Of a stretch of 10,715 nucleotides of DNA, positions 1 through 6,474 are shown in pieces. Location: NCBI GenBank assembly GCA_948438565.1, contig CAOJLW010000059.1, positions 1 through 10,715 on the forward strand, in the 5' to 3' direction. Made by a program: the position numbers and the translations under genes. Source of the DNA: an uncultured Lachnospiraceae bacterium (GTDB taxonomy: Bacteria; Bacillota; Clostridia; Lachnospirales; Lachnospiraceae). The stretch's first letter is position 1. The number at the start of each line of letters is the position of its first letter. The notes under the pieces were generated by a model. That model saw only the letters and a list, made by a program, of their open reading frames with translations, ran no database searches and had not been told where the DNA came from.

Positions 1-34
1 GTGACTTGAGTTCAGACGTGTGCTCTTCCGATCT
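1..34. other. Illumina TruSeq adapter remnant at contig end (not genomic)
   Basis: The 34 bases match the TruSeq multiplexing read-2 adapter, which ends in GCTCTTCCGATCT, with a single mismatch at base 7 (T instead of G). The match stops exactly at base 34, after which lysA coding sequence begins. The mismatch is compatible with sequencing error. This is library-construction sequence left untrimmed in the assembly, and it supplies a false GTG start codon at base 20 to the truncated gene that follows. The adapter sequence is recalled from general knowledge, not from a search. Confidence 0.97.
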
Positions 35-922
35 AGGATTCCGGAGACGATTAGCTGCCGTTTTAATCCGGGCGGCGTCTTTAAAATCAGCAACAGCATT
101 ATGGATAATCCGGGGGACGCAAAATACGGATTTACCAAAGAGCAGTTGTTTGAAGGTTTTCGGATTTTGAAAGAAAAGGGAGCTAAATATTTTGGCGTAC
201 ACGCATTTTTGGCGAGCAATACCGTGACCAACGACTACTATCCGATGCTGGCTAAAATCCTGTTTGAGACTGTTGTGGAGTTAAAAGAAGCGACCGGCTG
301 CGATATCCGTTTTATCAACCTCTCCGGCGGCGTGGGGATTCCGTATACGCCGGATCAAAAGCCAAACGATATTCGGGCGATTGGAGAAGGCGTTCGTAGG
401 GTTTACGAGGAAACGCTCTTGCCTGCTGGAATGGACGACGTGGCGATCTATACAGAAATGGGGCGTTTTATGACGGGGCCGTACGGCTGCCTGGTCACGA
501 AAGCCATCCATGAGAAGCATACGCATAAAGAATATATCGGCGTAGACGCCTGCGCCGTCAATCTGATGCGTCCGGCTATGTACGGCGCATATCATCATAT
601 AACGGTTATGGGCAAAGATAATTCGGTCTGCGACCATAAATATGACATAATAGGTTCTCTGTGTGAAAATAACGATAAATTTGCGGTTGACCGTATGTTG
701 CCCCGGATCGATAAAGGGGATCTGCTGGTCATCCACGATACCGGAGCGCATGGGTTTGCCATGGGATATAATTACAATGGGAAGTTGAAATCGGCGGAAA
801 TTCTTTTAAAAGAAAACGGAAGCTTTGAACTGATCCGGCGTGCGGAAACGCCAAAGGATTATTTTGCGACATTTGACTGTTTTGATATTTTAAACAATAT
901 GAAAGATCCGTATCAAGCCTGA
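35..922 (+). CDS. lysA: Diaminopimelate decarboxylase, 5'-truncated
   Basis: PLP-dependent fold-type III decarboxylase that converts meso-diaminopimelate to L-lysine and CO2, the last step of lysine synthesis, in the cytoplasm. About 295 C-terminal residues are visible; the family is usually about 420. Missing are roughly the first 125 residues, including the PLP-binding lysine. Visible landmarks are RFNPGG near the break, the barrel segment NLSGGVGIPY, an EMGR variant of the EPGR phosphate-binding motif (bases 455-466), and the catalytic Cys-Glu pair in GSLCENND (Cys codon 662-664), typical of LysA rather than ornithine or arginine decarboxylases. The end of the protein, a HDTGAHGFAMGYNYNG segment followed by RRAETPxDYFATFD, is the form I recognise from Clostridia. 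The GTG at base 20 is adapter, so the true start lies off the contig. It appears to be the last gene of its transcript, because a terminator follows at once. Confidence 0.93.
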   Translation, partial: RIPETISCRFNPGGVFKISNSIMDNPGDAKYGFTKEQLFEGFRILKEKGAKYFGVHAFLASNTVTNDYYPMLAKILFETVVELKEATGCDIRFINLSGGVGIPYTPDQKPNDIRAIGEGVRRVYEETLLPAGMDDVAIYTEMGRFMTGPYGCLVTKAIHEKHTHKEYIGVDACAVNLMRPAMYGAYHHITVMGKDNSVCDHKYDIIGSLCENNDKFAVDRMLPRIDKGDLLVIHDTGAHGFAMGYNYNGKLKSAEILLKENGSFELIRRAETPKDYFATFDCFDILNNMKDPYQA

Positions 923-923
923 A

Positions 924-970
924 AAACGGGCAGTCCTCAGAGTGAATCGGAGGACTGCCCGTTTGGTTTT
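924..970 (+). terminator. Rho-independent terminator of lysA
   Basis: A perfect 15-bp stem pairs bases 924-938 with 950-964 (AAACGGGCAGTCCTC and its complement) around an 11-nt loop. A T-rich tail (GGTTTTG) follows. It begins one base after the lysA stop codon. The AAA at the left foot gives a short U-run in the other direction too, so it may also stop transcription coming from the tRNA side. Confidence 0.9.
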
Positions 971-984
971 GCATAGGAAAGGAA

Positions 985-1011
985 ATAAAAAACTCCTAAA
1001 ATCTTAGGAGT
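985..1011 (-). terminator. Terminator of the tRNA-Leu gene
   Basis: Read on the minus strand, an 8-bp stem (ACTCCTAA/TTAGGAGT, bases 992-999 paired with 1004-1011) with a 4-nt loop is followed by a run of T residues (bases 985-991 on the plus strand are mostly A). It lies 7 bases past the 3' end of the tRNA, so the tRNA is probably a single-gene transcript. Confidence 0.85.
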
Positions 1012-1017
1012 CTTAAA

Positions 1018-1101
1018 TGCCGGTGGCGGGACTTGAACCCGCACTCCGTTTCCAGAAATAGATTTTGAGTCTACCTCGTCTGCCAATTCCGACACACCGG
1101 C
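1018..1101 (-). tRNA. tRNA-Leu, anticodon CAA
   Basis: The minus strand folds into a class II tRNA of 84 nt including A73. The 7-bp acceptor GCCGGTG/CACCGGC is perfect. The D-arm has TCG/CGA, the anticodon stem GTAGA/TCTAT carries the loop CTCAAAA, and the T-arm GCGGG/CCCGC carries the loop TTCAAGT. The anticodon CAA (bases 1065-1067) decodes UUG leucine codons. The long variable arm is a 4-bp stem closed by a GAAA tetraloop, as expected for leucine tRNAs. No CCA is encoded: A73 is followed by TTT, so the CCA must be added enzymatically. Its own promoter and terminator flank it. Confidence 0.97.
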
Positions 1102-1131
1102 TGATTGTCCATTTGGAATCGAACAAAAAGT

Positions 1132-1160
1132 ATCATAGCATATTCTAAAAAAAAATGCAA
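1132..1160 (-). promoter_or_regulatory. Sigma-A type promoter of tRNA-Leu
   Basis: On the minus strand, TTGCAT (bases 1155-1160) is followed by a 17-bp spacer containing a long T tract and then TATGAT (bases 1132-1137). The predicted transcription start, near base 1125, gives a leader of about 24 nt before the mature tRNA 5' end at 1101. The A/T tract in the spacer and upstream is typical of strong stable-RNA promoters. Confidence 0.75.
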
Positions 1161-1240
1161 GATTTTTTTGAAAAAAGTTGTATCGACCGATGGACATAAT
1201 ATTCTCACCGGTCTTTATTGTTGACTTCCTCCAAAATATC

Positions 1241-1270
1241 TTGTAATTCATATTCCATCTGATGTATAAT
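1241..1270 (+). promoter_or_regulatory. Probable promoter of the phosphate cotransporter gene
   Basis: TTGTAA (1241-1246), an 18-bp spacer and a perfect TATAAT (1265-1270) lie 70 bases upstream of the start codon at 1341. This is the best sigma-A match in the 239-base gap between the tRNA and the cotransporter gene. The rest of that gap holds only the divergent tRNA promoter and no convincing gene. No Pho-box-like direct repeat was seen. Confidence 0.6.
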
Positions 1271-1340
1271 ATACTCTGTATGCAAATGACAGCCTGCTGC
1301 CAAAGCGCAGTAGATCAATACAACAAATGAGGATATAATT

Positions 1341-3140
1341 ATGGGAATTACAATGATCGTAACGCTACTTAGCGGCGTCGCGCTGTTTTTATTCGGAATG
1401 TCGTTAATGGGGGACGGATTAAAACGGGTAGCCGGCAACAAATTAGAACTGACGTTATACCGTTTGACCAATACCCCGATTAAAGGCGTATTGCTAGGCG
1501 CAGGCGTTACGGCCATTATCCAATCGTCATCCGCCACGACAGTTATGGTAGTGGGATTTGTCAATTCCGGCATGATGAAAGTTTCCCAGGCAATCGGCAT
1601 TATTATGGGAGCCAATATCGGCACCAGTATTACGGGTTGGATTTTATGTCTGTCGTATGTGGAAGGTTCCGGAGGGATTGCGCAGCTGCTGTCTGCGTCG
1701 ATGATCTCTGCGGTTGTCGCAATTATCGGCATGATTTTTAAAATGTTTGTCAAAAAAACGCCGTATCAAGTGATTGGGGATATTATGCTCGGTTTTTCCA
1801 TTTTGATGGTGGGGATGCAGACCATGAGCGGCGCGGTTTCTCCGCTCAAAGAAAATCCCAAATTTGTCGGCGCGCTGACGATGTTTTCCCATCCTTTGGC
1901 TGGAATTATGGCTGGAATCCTGTTTACCGCAGTATTGCAGAGCGCGTCGGCGGCAGTCGGGATTTTACAGGCATTATCCGTGACTGGAACGATCCATTTT
2001 GCCACGGCGCTGCCTATTATGATGGGTATTGGCGTAGGCGCCGCTTGTCCGGTGCTCTTATCAGCCATCGGAACCAATAAAAACGGAAAACGGACGGCTT
2101 TGATTTATCTGTTAAACGATTTGTTTGGCATGGTGTTTTGGTCGATTATCTTTTATTCAGTGCATATGGTGGTGCAGTTCCCGTTTATGAATGTGACAAT
2201 GGGGCCGGTTCAGATTGCCATGATGAATACGATCTACCGTACGGCGACGATTACTATTCTGCTGCCTTTGATCAAATGGATAGAGCGGCTTGTCTTTTGG
2301 CTGGTAAAGGATTCAGCGGAAGAAGAGGAAGAACTGGCGGATTTTGAGCTGTTGGAAGAACGCTTTCTGGCCTATCCAGCGATTGCGATTAACCAAAGCC
2401 ACAGGGCAATGAACGGAATGGCTAAAAAGGCGAGAAAAAATATTTTGCGTGGGTTTGCTCTTTTTGAGAGCTATTCCCAGGACAAATTTCAGAAAATCCA
2501 GGAAAAGGAAAATTTAATCGATAAATATGAGGATCGTCTCGGCACCTATCTGATGCAGCTGACCGGAAAAGAATTAAATGCCAGTCAAACCAAACAGCTT
2601 TCCAAATTTTTACATACCATCGGCGACTTTGAACGCATGGGCGATCATGCTATCAATATTTCAGAAGCCGCCCAGGAGCTTTATGAGAAAAAACTGACGT
2701 TTTCGGATGAGGCTCAATATGAATTAAACGTTTTGCAGAGCGCGGTGCAGGAGATCCTCGAGCTGACGGTCAACGCGTTTTGTGAAGATAATCTGGAGCT
2801 TGCGGTAAAAGTGGAGCCGTTACGCGAAATTATCAGTATTTTATGCGACGAATTAAAGCTGCGCCATATTGCCAGGCTGCGAACCGGAAAATGTAAATTA
2901 AAACAGGGGTTTGCATTTAACGATTTGCTCAATAACTTGGAGCGTATTGGTGCGCATTGTTCCAATGTCGCGGTGGCTATGATTGAGTTGGAAGCGGCCG
3001 AGTTTGATACGCATGAATATTTACGGAGCGTAAAAAACCTGAAAAATGCAAATTATTCCCAGCAGTTTGAGTTTTATGAAAAAAAATATGATATCAAAAT
3101 CAAAAAAGGCAAAAAAATAAAAAAAGGCGGTTCGGAATAG
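1341..3140 (+). CDS. Na+/phosphate cotransporter of the NptA/YjbB type with C-terminal PhoU-like domain
   Basis: Polytopic membrane protein of 599 residues predicted to import inorganic phosphate with sodium. Two inverted repeats carry the family signatures: QSSSATT (residues 61-67) followed by GANIGTS (90-96), and the second copy QSASAAVG (200-207) followed by GIGVGAACP. Membrane segments occupy about residues 1-325. The acidic linker EEEEELADFELLEERF leads into a cytoplasmic helical region of about 220 residues with repeated helix pairs (FERMGDHAINIS and LERIGAHCSNVA), characteristic of PhoU domains that couple transport to phosphate status. The tail is lysine-rich (residues about 585-596). 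The ATG at 1341 has TGAGGA 7 bases upstream. The following acetyltransferase starts 4 bases after the stop, so the two are probably co-transcribed. Family assignment is firm; direction and regulation of transport are inferred from the family. Confidence 0.93.
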   Translation: MGITMIVTLLSGVALFLFGMSLMGDGLKRVAGNKLELTLYRLTNTPIKGVLLGAGVTAIIQSSSATTVMVVGFVNSGMMKVSQAIGIIMGANIGTSITGWILCLSYVEGSGGIAQLLSASMISAVVAIIGMIFKMFVKKTPYQVIGDIMLGFSILMVGMQTMSGAVSPLKENPKFVGALTMFSHPLAGIMAGILFTAVLQSASAAVGILQALSVTGTIHFATALPIMMGIGVGAACPVLLSAIGTNKNGKRTALIYLLNDLFGMVFWSIIFYSVHMVVQFPFMNVTMGPVQIAMMNTIYRTATITILLPLIKWIERLVFWLVKDSAEEEEELADFELLEERFLAYPAIAINQSHRAMNGMAKKARKNILRGFALFESYSQDKFQKIQEKENLIDKYEDRLGTYLMQLTGKELNASQTKQLSKFLHTIGDFERMGDHAINISEAAQELYEKKLTFSDEAQYELNVLQSAVQEILELTVNAFCEDNLELAVKVEPLREIISILCDELKLRHIARLRTGKCKLKQGFAFNDLLNNLERIGAHCSNVAVAMIELEAAEFDTHEYLRSVKNLKNANYSQQFEFYEKKYDIKIKKGKKIKKGGSE

Positions 3141-3144
3141 AAGG

Positions 3145-3636
3145 ATGCGGGAAAAAATAGAATGCGGACGCCTGGATTTGGAATTGCTTTCCGTAAAAGA
3201 GCTAGAGAGGATATGGAGCGGCAAGCAGGATTTATTAGTAAGCTCAGTTCTTTCCGAGGTTATAAAATCTGCGGTCAGGCATAAAATGGAACAGATGCAA
3301 ATGACGCCCCGAGAAGTCCACCCATGGCTCGGCTACTGGTTAATAAAAAAACAGGACGACGGAAGCGGCATCGGTTTAATCGGATGCAAAAACCTGCCAG
3401 ATGAAGCAGGATATGTGGAACTTGGCTATGCAGTGGCAAAAGAACATCAAAATCAGGGATATATGACAGAAGCTCTGGAAGGATTTTTGGACTGGCTATA
3501 TACGCACCCGTTTTGTAACGGAGCCTGGCTTCGGATCCGACCCAAAAACAAAGCGTCTGAACACGTAGCCAAAAAATGCGGCTTTGCATACGAGGGCATA
3601 CAAGAAGCATACGGCATATACCGATATCACTTTTAA
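3145..3636 (+). CDS. GNAT-family N-acetyltransferase (RimJ/RimL-like)
   Basis: A 163-residue soluble protein of the GNAT superfamily, which transfers acetyl from acetyl-CoA to an amine on a protein, antibiotic or small molecule. The acetyl-CoA binding motif A is clear: VELGYAVAKEHQNQGYMTEAL, with the pyrophosphate loop QNQGYM at residues 102-107. The C-terminal motif with N135, S138 and KKCGF (143-147) matches the Acetyltransf_3 pattern of an Asn/Ser pair before an alpha-helix ending in GF. The length is normal for the family. The ATG is 4 bases after the cotransporter stop. AAGG abuts the start directly, so initiation may depend on translational coupling or on the more distant GGCGG (3126-3130). 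The substrate cannot be told from sequence; its position gives no clear link to phosphate uptake. Confidence 0.85.
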   Translation: MREKIECGRLDLELLSVKELERIWSGKQDLLVSSVLSEVIKSAVRHKMEQMQMTPREVHPWLGYWLIKKQDDGSGIGLIGCKNLPDEAGYVELGYAVAKEHQNQGYMTEALEGFLDWLYTHPFCNGAWLRIRPKNKASEHVAKKCGFAYEGIQEAYGIYRYHF

Positions 3637-3652
3637 ACCCGTCGGAGGAGTC

Positions 3653-3796
3653 ATGAATTTAACGGATACGGAGCTACAACCAGCCGGTAGCGGACAAGAC
3701 TTTTCCCAATTCCTACCATATTTCCACAAAAAATACAACTTCAGGTTGATAATTTTGTGGAAATATTATAAAATTAAAAAGAATCATGTCAAATGA
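3653..3796 (+). CDS. Possible small ORF, 47 aa, unknown
   Basis: The ATG at 3653 is preceded by GGAGGAG (3644-3650), an excellent ribosome binding sequence though at short spacing. The ORF begins MNLTDTELQPAGSG and ends in a lysine-rich, AT-driven stretch. I recognise no family. Against it, the second half of the ORF overlaps the inverted repeat and the promoter assigned to the hydrogenase gene, and its composition there simply follows the AT-rich DNA. It could be a genuine small peptide co-transcribed with the acetyltransferase, a leader, or chance. Confidence 0.25.
   Translation: MNLTDTELQPAGSGQDFSQFLPYFHKKYNFRLIILWKYYKIKKNHVK
3718..3766. repeat. Perfect 14-bp inverted repeat, operator-like
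   Basis: ATATTTCCACAAAA (3718-3731) is perfectly inverted as TTTTGTGGAAATAT (3753-3766), with 21 bases between. An inner CAAC/GTTG pair adds four more base pairs around a TTCAG loop. The right arm falls within the spacer of the hydrogenase promoter. Upstream of the predicted transcription start it would act as DNA, most simply as a two-site operator. There is no T-run, so a terminator for the upstream acetyltransferase is less likely. TTGTGGA-N4-TTATAAA (3756-3773) loosely resembles the redox repressor Rex site TTGTTAA-N4-TTAACAA, matching 5 of 7 in each half; that identification is weak. Confidence 0.6.
3746..3774 (+). promoter_or_regulatory. Sigma-A promoter of the hydrogenase operon
   Basis: TTGATA (3746-3751), a 17-bp spacer and TAAAAT (3769-3774) each match consensus at 5 of 6 positions. 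The predicted start near 3781 gives a leader of about 44 nt to the ATG at 3825. This placement also supports the downstream start codon, since an ATG at 3786 would be almost leaderless. The right arm of the inverted repeat (3753-3766) lies in the spacer, a position suited to repression. Confidence 0.65.
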
Positions 3797-3824
3797 TGAA
3801 TCTATACGAAAAGGAGAGAGCAGG

Positions 3825-5291
3825 ATGTACGCTGATGAGAATGTAATCAAAATCAAGCATGAGGTTTTGTATGAAGTGGCCAAAGCAGCTTTAGCTGGAA
3901 ATTTAGAAGAAAAACGGGATCATATTCCCAATAAACTGATTCCCGGTCCGACGCCGCAATTTCGCTGCTGTATCTATAAAGAAAGGGAGATTATCCGCCA
4001 GAGGATCCGTTTGGCGGAGGGAAAAGCGCCAGGCCCGGTAGACGACGGCAATATCCTTCAGGTAATCAGCTCCGCCTGCGAGGACTGTCCGATTTCTCGT
4101 TACGTTGTAACGGACAACTGCCAAAATTGTATCGGCAAGGCCTGTATCAATGCGTGTAATTTTGGGGCGATTACGATTGGCAGCCATCGTTCCCACATCG
4201 ATCCGTCAAAGTGCAAAGAATGCGGCAAATGTGCAAAAGCTTGTCCCTACCATGCGATTGCAGACTTAAAACGTCCTTGTAAATACAGTTGTCCAGTCAA
4301 TGCAATTACCAATGATGAACATGGCATTTCCGTAATTGATGAAAAAAAATGTATTCGTTGCGGGATTTGTATACATAAATGCCCATTTGGGGCGATTGGC
4401 TCGAAAACGTTTATCGTAGATGTGATCCAGGCGCTGAAGTCGGATAAACCGGTTTATGCGATTTTAGCTCCGGCGACCGAGGGTCAGTTTGGCGCCGGGA
4501 TTACGATGCAAAGCTGGCGTAATGCGGCGAAGCTTCTTGGTTTTGCGGATTTGGTGGAAGCAGGGCTTGGCGGCGACATGACGACGCAGGCGGAAGGGGA
4601 TGAATGGTACGAGGCTTATAAGGAAGGCAAGAAAAAGACGACTTCCTGCTGTCCGGGATTTGTCAATATGATCCGTAAGCACTATCCGGAACTGGAAGAG
4701 ATGATTTCTACGGCGGTTTCTCCGATGTGCGCGGTATCCCGTTTGATTAAAACCAGGGTTCCAAATGCCGTGACCGTTTTTATTGGTCCGTGTATTGCCA
4801 AGAAATCCGAAGCAAAAGAACATAAGATAGAAGGAAACGCGGATTTTGTTTTGACCTACAGTGAGATCCGCGCCATTATGAAAGCAAAGGGCGTGGAATT
4901 GCAGCCGTCTGATAACGATTATCAGGAATCCTCCACGTTTGGAAAACGTTTTGGCAATTCCGGCGGCGTTACGGCAGCCGTATTAGAGTACATGAAAGAA
5001 AAAGACTATGATTGTGATCCCAAAGTGTGCAAGGCAAACGGCGCGTCCGAATGTAAGAAAGCGCTGCTTTTGTTAAAAGCAGGCAAGCTGCCGGATGATT
5101 TTATCGAAGGTATGGCGTGCGTTGGCGGCTGTGTCGGTGGTCCAAGCGCATTTAAAGATCAGATCCTGGCCAAGAAGGACAGGGATACGTTGATTGGAGA
5201 TGCGGACGCACGTACGATTGTCAATAATCTGGACAATTATGAGATGGATCAATTTTCCATGCACCGTGTAGAGCATACAGCAGAGCAATAA
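3825..5291 (+). CDS. Monomeric [FeFe] hydrogenase, group B-like, with N-terminal ferredoxin domains
   Basis: A 488-residue cytoplasmic iron-sulfur enzyme predicted to interconvert H2 with protons and electrons. All three H-cluster loops are present: L1 TSCCPGF (273-279), L2 GPCIAKKSE (321-329) fitting PCxxKxxE, and L3 EGMACVGGCVGG (428-439) with C432 and C436. The four cluster cysteines and the neighbouring proton-relay Cys275 are therefore intact. N-terminal to them are CxxC-type sets at residues 85-111, CKECGKCAKACP (130-141), CKYSCP (152-157) and CIRCGICIHKCP (176-187), enough for several [4Fe-4S] clusters. Gly replaces the Met usual before Pro-Cys in L2, and Phe the Trp usual after TSCCPx, which suggests the group B class (as in clostridial CpIII) rather than group A. 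The ATG at 3825 is chosen because AAGGAG lies 8 bases upstream; an in-frame ATG at 3786 lacks this. Maturases HydEFG are not in the window. Confidence 0.88.
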   Translation: MYADENVIKIKHEVLYEVAKAALAGNLEEKRDHIPNKLIPGPTPQFRCCIYKEREIIRQRIRLAEGKAPGPVDDGNILQVISSACEDCPISRYVVTDNCQNCIGKACINACNFGAITIGSHRSHIDPSKCKECGKCAKACPYHAIADLKRPCKYSCPVNAITNDEHGISVIDEKKCIRCGICIHKCPFGAIGSKTFIVDVIQALKSDKPVYAILAPATEGQFGAGITMQSWRNAAKLLGFADLVEAGLGGDMTTQAEGDEWYEAYKEGKKKTTSCCPGFVNMIRKHYPELEEMISTAVSPMCAVSRLIKTRVPNAVTVFIGPCIAKKSEAKEHKIEGNADFVLTYSEIRAIMKAKGVELQPSDNDYQESSTFGKRFGNSGGVTAAVLEYMKEKDYDCDPKVCKANGASECKKALLLLKAGKLPDDFIEGMACVGGCVGGPSAFKDQILAKKDRDTLIGDADARTIVNNLDNYEMDQFSMHRVEHTAEQ

Positions 5292-5322
5292 AAATAGAAT
5301 TTGCCTTTTCGAGGTTGAGAAA

Positions 5323-5574
5323 ATGAGAATAGAACAAGACATTGAACTATGTAGCGTGACAAATGTGAATACAAAAGAAAAGCTGATGAACGCACTGGTC
5401 AAAGCCGGGATCCCTTATGCGGAGGAGTGGGAAAAAATACCGCTTGTAAAGCGTAAACGGTTCAATGGAGCCAAAGAGGTCTGTGTGGTAATTACGCACC
5501 AGGCTAAAGCAGATCAGGCTAAGGCGATAATTGAAGGCTTAGACGATCTGGTGAAAAAGGATATTATCTATTGA
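5323..5574 (+). CDS. Small conserved-looking protein, 83 aa, unknown function
   Basis: A short soluble protein beginning 31 bases after the hydrogenase stop, with GAGG 8 bases before its ATG and a terminator after it, so it very probably shares the hydrogenase transcript. I do not recognise a named family with confidence. The predicted pattern is strand (ELCSVTNV), helix (TKEKLMNALVKAG), a basic turn (VKRKR), strand (EVCVVITH), helix (ADQAKAIIEGLDDLVKK). This is an alpha/beta sandwich of the kind seen in small DUF2007-like or ACT-like regulatory modules, which also carry an AGIP motif after the first helix. It has only two cysteines (residues 10 and 54) and no cluster motif, so an electron carrier is unlikely. 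A role as an accessory or regulatory partner of the hydrogenase is inferred from position alone. Confidence 0.75.
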   Translation: MRIEQDIELCSVTNVNTKEKLMNALVKAGIPYAEEWEKIPLVKRKRFNGAKEVCVVITHQAKADQAKAIIEGLDDLVKKDIIY

Positions 5575-5604
5575 TGGACGGTAAAAGGAAAGGCTGACAG
5601 AGAT

Positions 5605-5655
5605 AAAAGGAGAGAGGGTATATTCGGAAAGGATATACCCTCCTTTTCTTTGTTT
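5605..5655 (+). terminator. Rho-independent terminator of the hydrogenase operon
   Basis: GAGGGTATAT (5614-5623) pairs with ATATACCCTC (5633-5642) around a 9-nt loop. The outer AAAAGGAG/CTCCTTTT bases can extend the stem if a 4-nt bulge is allowed. A T-rich tail follows (CTTTTCTTTGTTT, 5643-5655). It separates the hydrogenase/83-aa unit from the two-component system. Confidence 0.85.
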
Positions 5656-5687
5656 CATAGGAAAGATCTTGCTGCTATGCGGAGTAT

Positions 5688-5733
5688 TTTGTAAGAAATT
5701 TGTAAGAAATTCCCTGCTTTTTTTGTAAGAAAT
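5688..5733 (+). promoter_or_regulatory. Three direct repeats TTTGTAAGAAAT, probable response-regulator binding sites
   Basis: TTTGTAAGAAAT occurs exactly at 5688-5699, 5699-5710 and 5722-5733. The first two are 11 bp apart and the third is 23 bp further on, so all lie on about the same face of the helix. OmpR/PhoB-family regulators bind such same-face direct repeats, and the TGTAAGAAA core is close to the VanR-type TCGTAAGAAA box as I recall it. The array lies 40-85 bases ahead of the response-regulator gene. A -10-like TATATT (5740-5745) follows, with no good -35; the third repeat covers the -35 region. This is the layout of an activated, autoregulated promoter. Confidence 0.7.
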
Positions 5734-5772
5734 CTGGATTATATTGAATACAGGCTTAAGAGGAGGAGCAAT

Positions 5773-6474
5773 ATGAACGAATGTATTTTAGTGACGGATG
5801 ATGATCGGGAAATTGTAAAGGCGATTGCCATATTGCTGGAAAAAGAGGGTTATCGGATCCTCAAGGCATACGATGGCCTACAGGCGCTGGATCTGCTGAT
5901 GCAAAATCAAGTGCATCTGGTGATTATGGATGTTATGATGCCCAAGCTGGACGGCCTGTCGGCAGTGATGCGGATTCGGGAACGGAAGAATATTCCGATT
6001 ATTGTTTTGAGCGCAAAAAGTGAAGAGACGGATAAGGTGCTTGGTCTTTCGATGGGTGCGGATGATTATGTGGCCAAGCCGTACAATCCAGCGGAATTGG
6101 CGGCAAGGGTCAAAAGCCATTTGAGGCGTTATGTGAGCCTGGGCGGTATCCATACGGCTGCGAATGACCGGATTCAAAACGGACGTCTCTGCTATCATAC
6201 GGACGCCCGTGCGCTCTATGTCGATGGAGAGCCGGTTCGACTGACGGCAACGGAAACAAAAATTGTGGATTTGCTGATGCATAACCTCGGGCGAATTTTT
6301 CCTGCGGAAGAGATTTATGAAAGGGTCTGGGAGGAGCCTGGGTTTTCGTCAGAGAATACCGTAATGGTGCATATCCGCCGCATTCGTGAAAAAATAGAAC
6401 TCAATCCAAAAGAGCCAGAATATTTAAAGGTGGTGTGGGGAATTGGCTACAAAATGGAAAAAATGGAAAAGTAA
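5773..6474 (+). CDS. OmpR/PhoB-family response regulator, VanR-like
   Basis: A 233-residue DNA-binding regulator, phosphorylated by its cognate kinase. The receiver domain (about 1-120) has the acidic pocket D9-D11, the phosphoacceptor D53 in MDVMMPKLDG, S80 and K102 in the AKPYNP motif, so it should be phosphorylated normally. The winged-helix Trans_reg_C domain (about 135-230) has the usual LTATETKIVDLLM, SSENTVMVHIRRIREKIE recognition helix and WGIGYKME ending. The start is well supported by AGGAGGAG at 5761-5768. The sensor kinase gene overlaps its 3' end by 32 bases, so the two are translationally coupled. The direct repeats upstream are the likely binding sites. Targets beyond itself are not visible; no ABC transporter or resistance gene adjoins the pair. 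Confidence 0.95.
   Translation: MNECILVTDDDREIVKAIAILLEKEGYRILKAYDGLQALDLLMQNQVHLVIMDVMMPKLDGLSAVMRIRERKNIPIIVLSAKSEETDKVLGLSMGADDYVAKPYNPAELAARVKSHLRRYVSLGGIHTAANDRIQNGRLCYHTDARALYVDGEPVRLTATETKIVDLLMHNLGRIFPAEEIYERVWEEPGFSSENTVMVHIRRIREKIELNPKEPEYLKVVWGIGYKMEKMEK

Noticed and set aside
281..751. Long antisense frame inside lysA and similar antisense frames inside the cotransporter, hydrogenase and kinase genes
   Set aside because: They mirror the codon pattern of clearly identified genes, have no recognisable domains, and show no ribosome binding sites.
1205..1285. Minus-strand 26-residue frame starting at TTG, ending EYELQDILEEVNNKDR
   Set aside because: The peptide looks protein-like, but there is no good ribosome binding site or promoter, and it covers the plus-strand promoter of the cotransporter gene.
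3718..3766. The arms TTTCCACA/TGTGGAAA as DnaA boxes of an origin
   Set aside because: Each matches the DnaA box TTATCCACA at only 7 of 9 positions, there are only two, and no dnaA, dnaN or other replication gene is nearby.
3786..3824. Upstream in-frame ATG adding 13 residues to the hydrogenase
   Set aside because: It would start about 5 bases after the predicted transcription start and has no Shine-Dalgarno; the ATG at 3825 has AAGGAG at ideal spacing.
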